Positions 6,856-15,092 of a stretch of DNA of 15,158 nt are shown piece after piece (within the stretch, counting starts at the first letter, position 1; each line of letters begins with the position of its first letter). The notes under the pieces were generated by a model, which did not search any database, was not told the DNA's origin, and worked only from the letters and a program-made list of their open reading frames with translations. The position numbers and the translations under genes were made by a program. Origin of the DNA: an uncultured Ruminococcus sp. (GTDB lineage Bacteria > Bacillota > Clostridia > Oscillospirales > Ruminococcaceae); assembly GCA_900553675.1 (NCBI GenBank), contig USEH01000029.1, forward strand, positions 1 to 15,158, in the 5' to 3' direction.

Positions 6856-6864
6856 TGATATACT
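6856..6864 (+). promoter_or_regulatory. extended -10 element upstream of the response regulator
   Basis: TGATATACT fits the extended -10 form TGnTATAAT with one mismatch. No good -35 is seen 16-18 nt upstream (AT-rich there). It lies about 90 nt before the response-regulator start and leaves a long leader. The leader contains the perfect palindrome ACATATATGT at 6915-6924, a possible operator. Confidence 0.4.
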
Positions 6865-6952
6865 GTAGGATGAAGTATTGTATACGCTGTCGGTATGCGG
6901 ATTTGGCGCGGCTGACATATATGTACATAAACAAATTGAAAGGAAGATGCAA

Positions 6953-7633
6953 ATGCCCAGACTGTTAATTGTTGACGACGAGGATAAAATCCGCGAGGTA
7001 GTTAAAGAATACGCCCTTTTTGAAGGCTACGAGGTTGAGGAAGCCGCAGACGGTATGCAGGCTATTGAAAAGGTTAAAATGGACAAATCCGGCTTCGATT
7101 GCATAGTTATGGATATAATGATGCCCCGACTGGACGGTTACTCTGCCTGCAAGGAGATTAAAAAGCTGTCGAGCGTTCCGGTTATAATGCTTTCGGCAAG
7201 GGGTGAGGAATACGACAAGCTTTTCGGCTTTGAGGTAGGCATAGACGATTACGTTGTAAAGCCGTTCTCCCCCAAGGAGCTTATGGCAAGGATAAAGGTT
7301 GTTGTAAACCGCCGCAAGGCTCCCGAAACGGAGGATGTTATAAGATACAAAGGGCTTGAAATCAACTTCGCCGCGCGCGAGGTCACCATCGACGGCAAAA
7401 AGGTTCAGATGACCCCCAAGGAATACGATATCCTTTTCTACTTGGCAAGAAACATGAACATTGCCATGTCCCGCGAAAAGCTTTTAGAAGAGGTCTGGGG
7501 ATTCGACTTCTACGGCGACGACAGAACGGTAGACACCCACATAAAAATGCTCAGAAACAGCTTGGGTCCTTACAGGGATCTTATAGTTACCTTGAGAGGA
7601 ATGGGATACAAGTTTGATAACATCAAGGGATAA
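6953..7633 (+). CDS. OmpR/PhoB-family response regulator
   Basis: This 226-aa two-domain DNA-binding response regulator has a receiver domain (about 1-118) with the acidic pair Asp8-Asp9, phospho-acceptor Asp54 in IVMDIMMPRLDGY, Ser81 at the switch position and Lys103 in VVKPFSP. The C-terminal winged helix (about 130-224) contains MTPKEYDILFYLARNMNIAM, SREKLLEEVWGFDFYGDDRT, VDTHIKMLRNSLG and the terminal GMGYKFD wing. The start is ATG 6953 because AAAGGAAG (6939-6946) fits it. ATG 6947 is too close to that site, and the open frame further upstream (from 6878) overlaps the leader and adds residues foreign to the family. It is phosphorylated by the kinase encoded 20 nt before its stop and probably controls this operon or xylan-related genes. 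The target is an inference from context. Confidence 0.95.
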   Translation: MPRLLIVDDEDKIREVVKEYALFEGYEVEEAADGMQAIEKVKMDKSGFDCIVMDIMMPRLDGYSACKEIKKLSSVPVIMLSARGEEYDKLFGFEVGIDDYVVKPFSPKELMARIKVVVNRRKAPETEDVIRYKGLEINFAAREVTIDGKKVQMTPKEYDILFYLARNMNIAMSREKLLEEVWGFDFYGDDRTVDTHIKMLRNSLGPYRDLIVTLRGMGYKFDNIKG

Positions 7634-9128
7634 AAAAGGGCTCCGCCCCGAATCCGCCCCCACCCTGCGTTCCACCATCTGGCTTTACTTTTCGGTGTTC
7701 ACCGCAGTTATTCTTATCCTTATATGGTTCTTTCAGGTTGTAACGCTGGACAAGTACTACGAGCTTTCAAAGCGACGCAAGATTATCTCGTCCTGCCTTA
7801 AAATCTCGGTTGCATTCGACCCCGAGTCGATGGATTCGGTGGAGGAGCTTGTTGAGAATATCGCCTACCAGAACGGCATGACAATAGCCATCACCGACTG
7901 GAGCGGCAACACCATCACCAAGGCAGACTACATGGGCGGAAAGTCGATACTTTCCGACGAGCGAAGCAATCTTTTGCTGTTTGAATACCGCAACGAGCTG
8001 ATAAAAAGCGCGGATTCTCAGATATTAAAGGTCTCACAAAACCAGCGCTTCGGCACTACCGAGCTTTTGTTCGGAAGCGTGTTAAGCTCGCCGAAAATCA
8101 GCGGAAAAGCAAGTCCGGGGTATCTTATATTCATAAACGCCTCGCTCGAACCGGTGGATTCGACGGTTGAAATAATCAAGGAGCAGTTTATTTTCATAAC
8201 ACTGACTACCTTCTTTATCGCGCTGTTTATAACAATGCTGCTATCCAACCGTCTTTCGGTGCCATTTACGCATATCACAGCGTCTGCCAACAAGCTTGCA
8301 TCGGGGGACTATTCCACCCGCTTTGAAAAGGGCTCTTATCTTGAAATCAACGAGCTGGCAGACACGCTGAACTATGCCGCCACCGAAATCTCGAAGGTCG
8401 ATAAGCTCAGAAACGAGCTTATTGCAAACGTCAGCCACGACCTTCGCACCCCGCTTACCATGATAAAAGCATACGCCGAAATGATTCGCGACCTTTCGGG
8501 GGACAATCCCGAAAAGCGGAACGAGCACTTAAAGGTCATTATCGACGAAGCGGACAGGCTTTCGGTGCTTGTAAGCAGCCTGATGGAGCTTTCAAAGCTT
8601 CAAAGCGGCAATATAGCCATAACAAAGACGAAATTCAGCTGTCATCAGTTCCTTAAAGACGTTATGGCGAAATATCAGGTCCTTTCCGAGCAAAAGGGCT
8701 TTGAATTTATTTTAGAGACCGACGAGGACGTCACCCTTTACGGCGATATAGAAAAGCTTCAGCAGGTAATATATAACTTTATAAACAACGCAGTCAACTA
8801 TTCGGGAGACTCGCGCAGAATCATCGTGCGGCAGGTAAACTCGCCCTCGGCTGTGAGAATCGAGGTGCGTGACTTCGGCGTTGGAATCGAAAAGGAAAAG
8901 CTCCCGCTGATTTTCGACCGCTACTACCGCGACGAACGCACCAAGCGCGACGTTGTGGGAACAGGTCTGGGGCTGTCCATCGTAAAGGAGATATTAGAGC
9001 TTCACAAATACCGCTTCGGAGTTTCGAGCGAGGTCGGCGCAGGCTCTACCTTCTGGTTTGAAATAAAACGCGTTCAGGACAATGAAGATGAAAGTAAGAA
9101 CAAAAATACTAAGCGCAATTCTACATGA
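7614..9128 (+). CDS. HAMP-containing sensor histidine kinase
   Basis: The 504-aa membrane kinase has a first TM segment at about 22-44, an extracytoplasmic sensor region of about 145 residues, and a second TM at about 192-210. HAMP (about 211-263) is followed by HisKA with the phospho-acceptor His275 in NVSHDLRTPLTMIKAY. The catalytic domain follows, with the N box NFINNAVNYSG (388-398), the G1 box RDFGVGI (419-425), the F box IFDRYYR and the G2 box GTGLGLSIVK (449-458). The start is TTG at 7614, overlapping the regulator gene by 20 nt; no ATG occurs before TM1. The sensor part resembles no ligand domain I can name and has no cysteine pair. The last 18 or so residues (VQDNEDESKNKNTKRNST) lie beyond the catalytic fold and are partly encoded in the overlap with the next gene. 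Confidence 0.93.
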   Translation: MITSRDKKGLRPESAPTLRSTIWLYFSVFTAVILILIWFFQVVTLDKYYELSKRRKIISSCLKISVAFDPESMDSVEELVENIAYQNGMTIAITDWSGNTITKADYMGGKSILSDERSNLLLFEYRNELIKSADSQILKVSQNQRFGTTELLFGSVLSSPKISGKASPGYLIFINASLEPVDSTVEIIKEQFIFITLTTFFIALFITMLLSNRLSVPFTHITASANKLASGDYSTRFEKGSYLEINELADTLNYAATEISKVDKLRNELIANVSHDLRTPLTMIKAYAEMIRDLSGDNPEKRNEHLKVIIDEADRLSVLVSSLMELSKLQSGNIAITKTKFSCHQFLKDVMAKYQVLSEQKGFEFILETDEDVTLYGDIEKLQQVIYNFINNAVNYSGDSRRIIVRQVNSPSAVRIEVRDFGVGIEKEKLPLIFDRYYRDERTKRDVVGTGLGLSIVKEILELHKYRFGVSSEVGAGSTFWFEIKRVQDNEDESKNKNTKRNST

Positions 9129-9690
9129 CGGTCCCTGCTCTCAGGCAGAGCTTGCAAAAAAGTGCACAGCTTCTCCCTCGGCTGTCAGCGAAGAATGCCG
9201 CAGGCTTATAAGTGAAGGCATACTTTTAAAGACAGGAAGGCACAGCTTGGCAAGCGGCAGGGGCGGCCCACTTTTTGGAATAGACATCCCCCGCCGCTTT
9301 GCAGTTGGAATAGGCTTATGCCGCGGAGTAATCAGCGCTGGCATTATAACCTTAGACGGCAGGACTCTTGAAAAGGAGACTCTGTCAATAAGCGATTCGG
9401 AGTCAGGCAAACAGATAATCGCAAGCGCATCGGAAATGCTATCGCGGCTGTTTAAAAACTGCTGTCTTTCGGGCGAAAACATTTTGGGAGTAGGCGTTTG
9501 CATGGATTCGGAGCTTTCAAGCCGTCTCGGAAGCGATATCATATCAAAGCTTTCAAACGGCTATCCGGCGTTTTTCGAGCCGGCTGACGAGTATTTAGCC
9601 TACTCGCAGGCGTATATGCCGATAAATCCGGAGGAAATGTATGTTTTCGGCGGGGCTAAGGTTATCAGGGAGTTACTATTGAAAAATTAA
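9088..9690 (+). CDS. short ROK-family-like transcriptional regulator with a reduced sugar-binding domain
   Basis: The N-terminus is the winged helix of ROK/NagC/XylR repressors: KILSAILHDGPCSQAELAKK, TASPSAVSEECRRLISEGIL, then SLASGRGGPLFGID, the usual GR-P-L linker. A partial ROK fold follows: RFAVGIGLCRGVISAGIITL with DGRTLEKE, ILGVGVCMD, and a segment (YPAFFEPADEYLAYSQAY) at the place of the family's N-D-A-N-x-A-A motif. The ATP-site G-G-T is not kept, the catalytic Asp is unclear, and the protein ends at about 200 aa, where family members run to 350-400. It is therefore probably a DNA binder with little or no sugar-kinase function. The start at ATG 9088 is chosen because AGGA (9076-9079) is 8 nt away; ATG 9082 is only 2 nt away. 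It overlaps the kinase gene by 41 nt. Its place before a GH67 gene suggests a XylR-like role, which is an inference. Confidence 0.7.
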   Translation: MKVRTKILSAILHDGPCSQAELAKKCTASPSAVSEECRRLISEGILLKTGRHSLASGRGGPLFGIDIPRRFAVGIGLCRGVISAGIITLDGRTLEKETLSISDSESGKQIIASASEMLSRLFKNCCLSGENILGVGVCMDSELSSRLGSDIISKLSNGYPAFFEPADEYLAYSQAYMPINPEEMYVFGGAKVIRELLLKN

Positions 9691-9715
9691 AATATTCAGC
9701 GAAAGGATGAAAATC

Positions 9716-11689
9716 ATGGATTACACTAAGCTTTGGCTCGACTATAAGCCGGTGAGTAAGCTTGAAGGAAAGGTCTTTTCCATCATCAACTCCGAGAAGG
9801 GACCGATAATTTCAAGCATTTTTGACGAGCTGGAAACCGCACTCACTGCTATTACGGGAGTTAAGCCGGTCACCTTCGGAATAGACACCGATTACCGCTT
9901 AAGGCTTGCCTTTGATCCGGATATAGCTCCGGAGGGCTACAAGGTTATAAAGGACGGCGGAACGTTTTCGGTTCGCTCGGGCGGTCACAAGGGTCTTGCA
10001 TACGGCGTGTTTGAGCTTTTAAGGCTTATGCGCACAAGCGAGCTCGACCGTGATTTCACCTATGAAAAGTCCCCTGCCATGCCCCTGCGAATGGCTGATC
10101 ACTGGGACAATATGGACGGCAGCATCGAGCGCGGATATTCGGGCAACAGCTTCTTCTTTGAAAACAACCGCATTGTAATAAATCAGCGCACGCGCGATTA
10201 TGCGCGAATACTCGCGTCGGTCGGCATGAACGCCGTTGCAATTAACAACGTAAACGTCCGCGGCGAGGCTCCATTCCTGATTTCAGACAAGCACCGCGAA
10301 GAGCTGATAGCTCTTGCAGAAATCTTCTCGGCATATGGCATAAAGCTGTTTCTTTCGCTGAATTTTGCCTCGCCTGTAAGAGTGGGCAGACTTGAAACCG
10401 CCGACCCCTGCGACCCTGCCGTTATAAGCTGGTGGGAGAATGTTTGCGCGTCAATTTATAAGGATATCCCCAACTTCGGCGGATTCCTTGTAAAAGCGGA
10501 TTCCGAGGGCGAGTTCGGACCCTTTGCTTATGGCAGAACCCACGCCGACGGTGCAAATATGCTTGCACGCGCTGTCAAGCCATACGGCGGACTTATCATC
10601 TGGCGGTGCTTTGTTTACAACTGCCAACAGGACTGGCGGGACAACACAACCGACCGCGCCGCCCAAAGCTACATTAACTTTATCGGTCTTGACGGAAAAT
10701 TCGACGACAACGTTATACTGCAAATCAAAAACGGTCCCGTCGATTTCCAGGTAAGAGAGCCTGTTCACCCCCTCTTCGGCGGGCTTAAGCACACAAATAT
10801 CATGCTTGAATTTCAGATAGCTCAGGAATACACCGGTCAGCAGCGGCATGTATGCTATCTCATGCCGGAATTTAAAGAGGTTCTGGACTTTAACACCTGC
10901 AACGGCGAAAAGAATCCGCTTGTAAAGGATATAGCCGCAGGAAAAAATTCCTCCTGCCCTAACTTCGGCATGACAGCCGTCATGAACACCGGAAACGACC
11001 CCAACTGGACAGGTCACGACTTAGCGGCGGCAAATCTATACGGCTTTGCTCGTCTTGCCTTCGACCCCGAGCTTACAAGCGAGGAAATAGCCGCAGAGTG
11101 GGCGCGTCTTACCTTCGGCGATGACGAAAAGGTGCTTGAAAACGTTGCCAAAATCCTGATGATGAGCTATTCCGCCTACGAAAAGTACACAGCACCTTTA
11201 GGAATCGGCTGGATGGTAAACCCCGGCTATCACTTCGGTCCCAACGTTGACGGCTACGAGTACGACCGTTGGGGAACCTATCACCGTGCATCTCACTCGG
11301 CAATCGGACGCGACCGTTCAACTCGCGGAACAGGCTATGCCGCTCAATACCCCGAGCCGCTGAAATCCATGTACAACGAAATAGAAACCTGCCCTGAAGA
11401 GCTGCTTTTATTCTTCCACAGGGTGCGGTTTGATCACATCATGAAAAACGGCAAGACCCTGATTCAGCGCATCTACGACGACCATTTTGAGGGTACGCAG
11501 CAGGCTGCCGATATGCTTGAGCTTTGGAAGGAGCTTAAAGGCAGAGTTGAAGACAGCGTCTACGAGCGCGTTGTTAAGCGCATGAGCTTCCAAGCTGAAC
11601 ACGCCAAGGAGTGGCGGGACAGGATAAATACCTACTTCTGGCGGCTGACAGAGACTCCCGACGATAAGGGTAGGAAGATTTACGAGTAA
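9716..11689 (+). CDS. aguA: GH67 xylan alpha-1,2-glucuronidase
   Basis: The 657-aa enzyme matches family 67 alpha-glucuronidases over its full length (usually 650-720 aa). These remove (4-O-methyl)glucuronic acid from the non-reducing end of xylo-oligosaccharides. Landmarks are PLRMADHWDNMDGSIERGYS (numbering from the 9716 start), KADSEGEFGPFAYGRTHADG with the probable acid Glu264, the segment LDGKFDDNVILQIKNGPVDF with Asp343, and EFQIAQEYTGQQRHVCYL with Glu371. The Asp-to-Glu spacing of 28 equals that of the characterised Cellvibrio enzyme (Asp365/Glu393). An N-terminal GH67N-like domain covers about residues 1-110 and a helical C-terminal domain follows about 450. There is no signal peptide, so it acts inside the cell on imported aldouronic acids. 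The start is ATG 9716 with AAAGGA (9702-9707) 8 nt away; the ATG at 9707 overlaps that site. It is 25 nt after the ROK-like gene and ends before a strong terminator. Confidence 0.95.
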   Translation: MDYTKLWLDYKPVSKLEGKVFSIINSEKGPIISSIFDELETALTAITGVKPVTFGIDTDYRLRLAFDPDIAPEGYKVIKDGGTFSVRSGGHKGLAYGVFELLRLMRTSELDRDFTYEKSPAMPLRMADHWDNMDGSIERGYSGNSFFFENNRIVINQRTRDYARILASVGMNAVAINNVNVRGEAPFLISDKHREELIALAEIFSAYGIKLFLSLNFASPVRVGRLETADPCDPAVISWWENVCASIYKDIPNFGGFLVKADSEGEFGPFAYGRTHADGANMLARAVKPYGGLIIWRCFVYNCQQDWRDNTTDRAAQSYINFIGLDGKFDDNVILQIKNGPVDFQVREPVHPLFGGLKHTNIMLEFQIAQEYTGQQRHVCYLMPEFKEVLDFNTCNGEKNPLVKDIAAGKNSSCPNFGMTAVMNTGNDPNWTGHDLAAANLYGFARLAFDPELTSEEIAAEWARLTFGDDEKVLENVAKILMMSYSAYEKYTAPLGIGWMVNPGYHFGPNVDGYEYDRWGTYHRASHSAIGRDRSTRGTGYAAQYPEPLKSMYNEIETCPEELLLFFHRVRFDHIMKNGKTLIQRIYDDHFEGTQQAADMLELWKELKGRVEDSVYERVVKRMSFQAEHAKEWRDRINTYFWRLTETPDDKGRKIYE

Positions 11690-11698
11690 TAAAACAAA

Positions 11699-11740
11699 CA
11701 GCACCATACCGAGTATTTGCTCGGTATGGCGCTGATTTTA
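11699..11740 (+). terminator. intrinsic terminator after the alpha-glucuronidase gene
   Basis: A 15-bp stem with one A-C mismatch (11699-11713 with 11720-11734, loop TATTTG) is followed by ATTTTATTGTT. It begins 10 nt after the GH67 stop and closes the two-component/ROK-like/GH67 operon. Confidence 0.85.
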
Positions 11741-11950
11741 TTGTTACAAGTGGTTTTAATCTTTACGCAGTCGGGAAAGAAAAGATTGATAAATCCGTCA
11801 AAAGCAATTTTGTGCCCAAGCTTTTGCTTTCGCTTTAGACTAAGCTTGGTACTTTTCCCCGAATATGGGCTTTTCCTTGGATTCAGGGAATCTATATCAT
11901 ATTCATCTCTCATTAAGGTTCACCAGCCTATAAAGCAGGCTATGCAAATA
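11741..11950. other. 210-nt intergenic gap, no gene recognised
   Basis: This gap separates the GH67 terminator from the end of the minus-strand PspC gene. It holds an 8-bp inverted repeat CCAAGCTT/AAGCTTGG (11816-11823 with 11842-11849, 18-nt loop) and, next to the PspC stop, AGCCT/AGGCT around a 7-nt loop. The latter may be a weak transcription end on the minus strand. Open frames crossing it on both strands have low-complexity, unconvincing products and no ribosome site. Confidence 0.4.
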
Positions 11951-12145
11951 TTAAAACTCCAGCGGTGCCTGCGGCATAATTATCGCGCAGACGATATACG
12001 CCAAAAGTCCCGCTCCGAAGCAGCAGATAAGTATCGCCCAGATGATTCTGATAATTGTGGGGTCGATGTTAAAGAACTCCGCAAACCCGCCGCACACTCC
12101 GCAGATCACCTGATTATTGCGGGATTTATAAAGCTTTTTATTCAT
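11951..12145 (-). CDS. PspC-domain small membrane protein
   Basis: The 64-aa protein is essentially a single PspC domain. It has the N-terminal KKLYKSRNNQVICGVCGGFA, then EFFNIDPTIIRIIWAILICC and one or two membrane segments ending AYIVCAIIMPQ. PspC domains occur in phage-shock and envelope-stress systems as inner-membrane partners or anti-regulators. Single-domain versions are common in Firmicutes and mostly of unknown exact role. The ATG has AGAAGG about 10 nt upstream. It lies 65 nt after the FtsX-type permease on the same strand, so it may belong to the same transcript, with a hairpin in between. Confidence 0.9.
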   Translation of the reverse strand: MNKKLYKSRNNQVICGVCGGFAEFFNIDPTIIRIIWAILICCFGAGLLAYIVCAIIMPQAPLEF

Positions 12146-12172
12146 ATAATAAGCCTTCTTTCAAAGTATGTT

Positions 12173-12204
12173 CAGGGAAACGCCCGAAGTTGGACGTTTC
12201 CCTG
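12173..12204 (-). terminator. strong hairpin between the permease and PspC genes
   Basis: CAGGGAAACG (12173-12182) and CGTTTCCCTG (12195-12204) form a perfect 10-bp stem, with two further CC/GG pairs inside after a mismatch. The minus-strand copy is not followed by a clear U tract, so it may be a partial terminator, attenuator or mRNA-stabilising stem that sets PspC expression apart from the permease. Confidence 0.45.
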
Positions 12205-12210
12205 TTATTA

Positions 12211-15048
12211 TTAATCCTCGCCAAGCTTTAATGCCTTGTTAACGTTGATAGCCTTTATCAGTCGTGCAATAACGATAAATCCTACCATCAGCATTACAAG
12301 CACTATGCAGTAAAGCTTGATATAGTCGCTTCTTTGAGATACCACTACAAACGGCGGAACCTGATCGGTGACGTTGTAGAGCACCTGGAACAGCGGAACG
12401 AACAGATCCGAGGCTATGCCTCCTATTATAATTGACAGGAAGATAGACACGCCCGAAACAAGTATCTGCTCATAGATTATCATTGCAATGATTTCTCTGA
12501 ACGACATACCCATTGCCCGAAGGATTCCGAACTGAAGCGTTCTGCCCTTGATGGAGAGTATCCAGTAAATCAGGAAGCCTATAAAGCAGACTGCCATTAT
12601 TACAATGAATCCCAGCGTTAATGCGCCGTTTACGCCCTGCAATGTAGCGTCGGTCTTTGATGACGTTACCAGCTGCGAAGCAACATCAAGCCGTGTTGCG
12701 ATGATTCCCGCGTCGCGGATGGACTGATAGAAGTCGGAAACCGAAGCACCGTCCTCCATCGACATCCATACCTGATAAGGCTCTAATATCGTCTGAACGC
12801 TTACATAGTCGAAGTTGAGGATAATAAAGTCTCTGTAATCGCCCTGCGAGTTCTTTTCATACGGGTTGAAGCTCGGCCAGTAGTCTACAACCGCAACAAC
12901 GGTTGTTTCAAACCATTCATTCTTTCCCCACTTAACCTGAACAATATCGCCCAGCTTAAGCCCTGTTTTATCCTGATAGGACTGGGATATTATCGCGCCG
13001 TCCAGACATTCGCTCAGCGCGTTGATGTAGTAGTTGATGTGAACCGGCAGAAGACCGTTTCTGAACCAGCAGACCTTGGCAAACTTTTCGGGAACAATGG
13101 TCATAACCTGAACGTCGGTCTGGGTCTTTTCGTTGTATCTCAGCTGAACAGCGTCTCTCTTGAAAACAGGGGTTACGGTTTCAACGCCGGCAAGGTCTTC
13201 ATAAACGGTGAAGTCGGGCTCGAAGTACTGAGCCTCGGTGATGCTTTCGCCGTCTTCCGCCTTTGTAACTCTGGCGTATTTCCACAGCTCCTCCATAACA
13301 ACGTCTGCGCCGAGGTTATATCTTATTCTTTCCTCGGTGTTGCGATTTATTGCTCGCGCGGTGTTGGCGGAGAATATTCCCAGTGCAACCGTGAGAATCA
13401 GGAATATCATGATAAACTTTTCTCTGCCGGTGGAGCTTCTGCCTATGTTATTTAAGGATATATATGCCGCGGGCGACCACTTTTTGCGTCCGATAAGGTA
13501 TATCAGCCTTATGAAATATGGGTATATTCTTACGCAGATAAGACCCGCACCGAGGATGAACAGGGTTGAAGCCGCAAACATCAGCGGGTTCATGGTTGCA
13601 GAGGTGTTGGTAAGTCCCTGAGAAATGAGTACCTCTTCCTGATGGTTGTGCCAAAGCAGCCATGCCACCGGCACGATTGTCATAATAAAGTCGAGATATG
13701 TCTTCTGCCAGAAGGGCTTAGCCTGCTTGCGTGCCTTCGACTGCTTGTGTCCGACGATGGTAATTCTTGAAGCCGGAACAACAGGAACGATGGTTGCAAT
13801 AAAGAACACAATTACTGCCAGGAAAGCGTATAAGAACGCCGTAAGCGAAAGCTTTGCATGAAGTGCGGGACGGTTTACAAACTCTAAGAAGCCGTTTGAA
13901 ACGCCTAAGATATTGCAAAGTCCCAAGCCCACAAACGGACCTATAAGGGCAGCCGCAGCACCGAGGATAAGTGTCTCATAAGCATAAATTCTGATTATCT
14001 GCCACGACGAAGCGCCGCGCGACTTGAGCATTGCAATCTCGTTCTTCTCCGACTCGATATTGAGCTGAGATACCATGAACAGATAGAATATCAGCATAAG
14101 AACTACAGGTATATCCAGCATAAGAAGGATATAGCGGAGCGAGGAAGCCTTTTCGGCGTAGGATTTGAGTATCTCCTGCGCGGGAACCTCAAAGCTGCAA
14201 TTTTCCTCCTTATATGCTTCCGCCTGACTTTCAAAGCTGTTCTGAACGTGTTCGATAACGTTCATGTCCATGTTCTGATAGTCGATGATAAAGCGGCACT
14301 CAACCGAGTTGAGGTTTACAACGCCGGTCATTATGATAACGTCCTCCAAAGGAACGCTGTCCGAAACGCCGGTTAAGGTGTTGAAGTCGGCAAAGAAGGT
14401 GTTGGAATAATCCGCCATACCTTCTGACCAGTATGTATCGGTGGGGTCTGAAACGCTGAAGGTTCCTACCGGCTTGATTTTAACCGTCTCCGTGCTGTCG
14501 CGGTTTAAAATGTTTTTAACCTCGTAAACCTCGTCTAAAACAACCTGCGAAAGCTGCAAGGCTATTTCGGGACAGATAACCTCGTAAACTCCGCCCTCTT
14601 GCTTGCCGGGGTTGAACATTCTGCCCTTGGTAATCTTTATGTGCTGCTCTATGTCGGTCATGCCGCCGAGCTTCAGCATTGCCGGCTGCTCCGATTCGAT
14701 GCTCGAAACATACAGATAAGCGTCTGACGTGTAGCATTTATAGGACAAAAACGGTACCAACAGGTTATTAAAGCGGTTTGCCGCCGTTGCGTAAACGTTG
14801 TTTACGGCGGTGCGCTGCTTTGCGGCGTTTGTACCGCTTACAAGGGTTTTTGAAACGCTGTACACTCCGGGATACTCATTGTTCTCTTCCTGATATGCCT
14901 GCATATCCTTGATTAACATTCTTTGCAAAGAAGCGTGCATATATATCGGAATCGTACTCGTCATAGCGGTTGCCATGATGAATCCGATCAGGAGACAAAT
15001 GACCATCCACTTGGTATTGCGCATTTTTCTGAACAATAAAGTGAGCAT
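12211..15048 (-). CDS. two-module FtsX-type ABC transporter permease
   Basis: The 945-aa membrane protein begins with a TM segment (about 14-34). A large extracytoplasmic domain (about 40-303) and three TM helices (about 305-425) with the FtsX signature EIAMLKSRGASSWQIIRIYA (337-356) follow. A second half repeats this plan: TMs at about 485-518 and 545-562, an extracytoplasmic domain (about 568-805), and three TMs (about 808-930) with QFGILRAMGMSFREIIAMI (839-857). The protein carries no Walker A, so it needs a separate ATPase. The family moves lipoproteins, peptides or antibiotics, or transmits force to envelope enzymes, rather than doing simple import. GGAGG lies 7 nt before the ATG. It follows an HlyD/MacA-type adaptor gene by 44 nt, which fits a MacAB-like cassette, and it is followed by the PspC gene. 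Confidence 0.9.
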   Translation of the reverse strand: MLTLLFRKMRNTKWMVICLLIGFIMATAMTSTIPIYMHASLQRMLIKDMQAYQEENNEYPGVYSVSKTLVSGTNAAKQRTAVNNVYATAANRFNNLLVPFLSYKCYTSDAYLYVSSIESEQPAMLKLGGMTDIEQHIKITKGRMFNPGKQEGGVYEVICPEIALQLSQVVLDEVYEVKNILNRDSTETVKIKPVGTFSVSDPTDTYWSEGMADYSNTFFADFNTLTGVSDSVPLEDVIIMTGVVNLNSVECRFIIDYQNMDMNVIEHVQNSFESQAEAYKEENCSFEVPAQEILKSYAEKASSLRYILLMLDIPVVLMLIFYLFMVSQLNIESEKNEIAMLKSRGASSWQIIRIYAYETLILGAAAALIGPFVGLGLCNILGVSNGFLEFVNRPALHAKLSLTAFLYAFLAVIVFFIATIVPVVPASRITIVGHKQSKARKQAKPFWQKTYLDFIMTIVPVAWLLWHNHQEEVLISQGLTNTSATMNPLMFAASTLFILGAGLICVRIYPYFIRLIYLIGRKKWSPAAYISLNNIGRSSTGREKFIMIFLILTVALGIFSANTARAINRNTEERIRYNLGADVVMEELWKYARVTKAEDGESITEAQYFEPDFTVYEDLAGVETVTPVFKRDAVQLRYNEKTQTDVQVMTIVPEKFAKVCWFRNGLLPVHINYYINALSECLDGAIISQSYQDKTGLKLGDIVQVKWGKNEWFETTVVAVVDYWPSFNPYEKNSQGDYRDFIILNFDYVSVQTILEPYQVWMSMEDGASVSDFYQSIRDAGIIATRLDVASQLVTSSKTDATLQGVNGALTLGFIVIMAVCFIGFLIYWILSIKGRTLQFGILRAMGMSFREIIAMIIYEQILVSGVSIFLSIIIGGIASDLFVPLFQVLYNVTDQVPPFVVVSQRSDYIKLYCIVLVMLMVGFIVIARLIKAINVNKALKLGED

Positions 15049-15092
15049 TGCTTTTCCTCCAATTTCTTTTACTGATTGTCTTTTATCGGGCG

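Noticed and set aside
6878..6952. 25-residue N-terminal extension of the response regulator
   Set aside because: The receiver domain starts at MPRLLIVDDE, the Shine-Dalgarno at 6939-6946 fits ATG 6953, and the extension has no similarity to family members.
7614..7660. Possible frameshift fusion of response regulator and kinase
   Set aside because: The regulator ends normally with its winged-helix end, the kinase has its own TTG start in the overlap, and no slippery site lies in the regulator frame before its stop.
11680..11913. 77-codon minus-strand open frame across the GH67 terminator
   Set aside because: It covers the terminator and the GH67 stop region on the opposite strand and has no recognisable features.
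11717..12214. 165-codon plus-strand open frame after the GH67 terminator
   Set aside because: It begins inside the terminator hairpin and then lies antisense to the PspC gene; no ribosome site, low-quality product.
13039..13621. Plus-strand open frames of 127-138 codons inside the permease gene
   Set aside because: They are antisense shadows of a well-supported FtsX permease and share its codon pattern in reverse.
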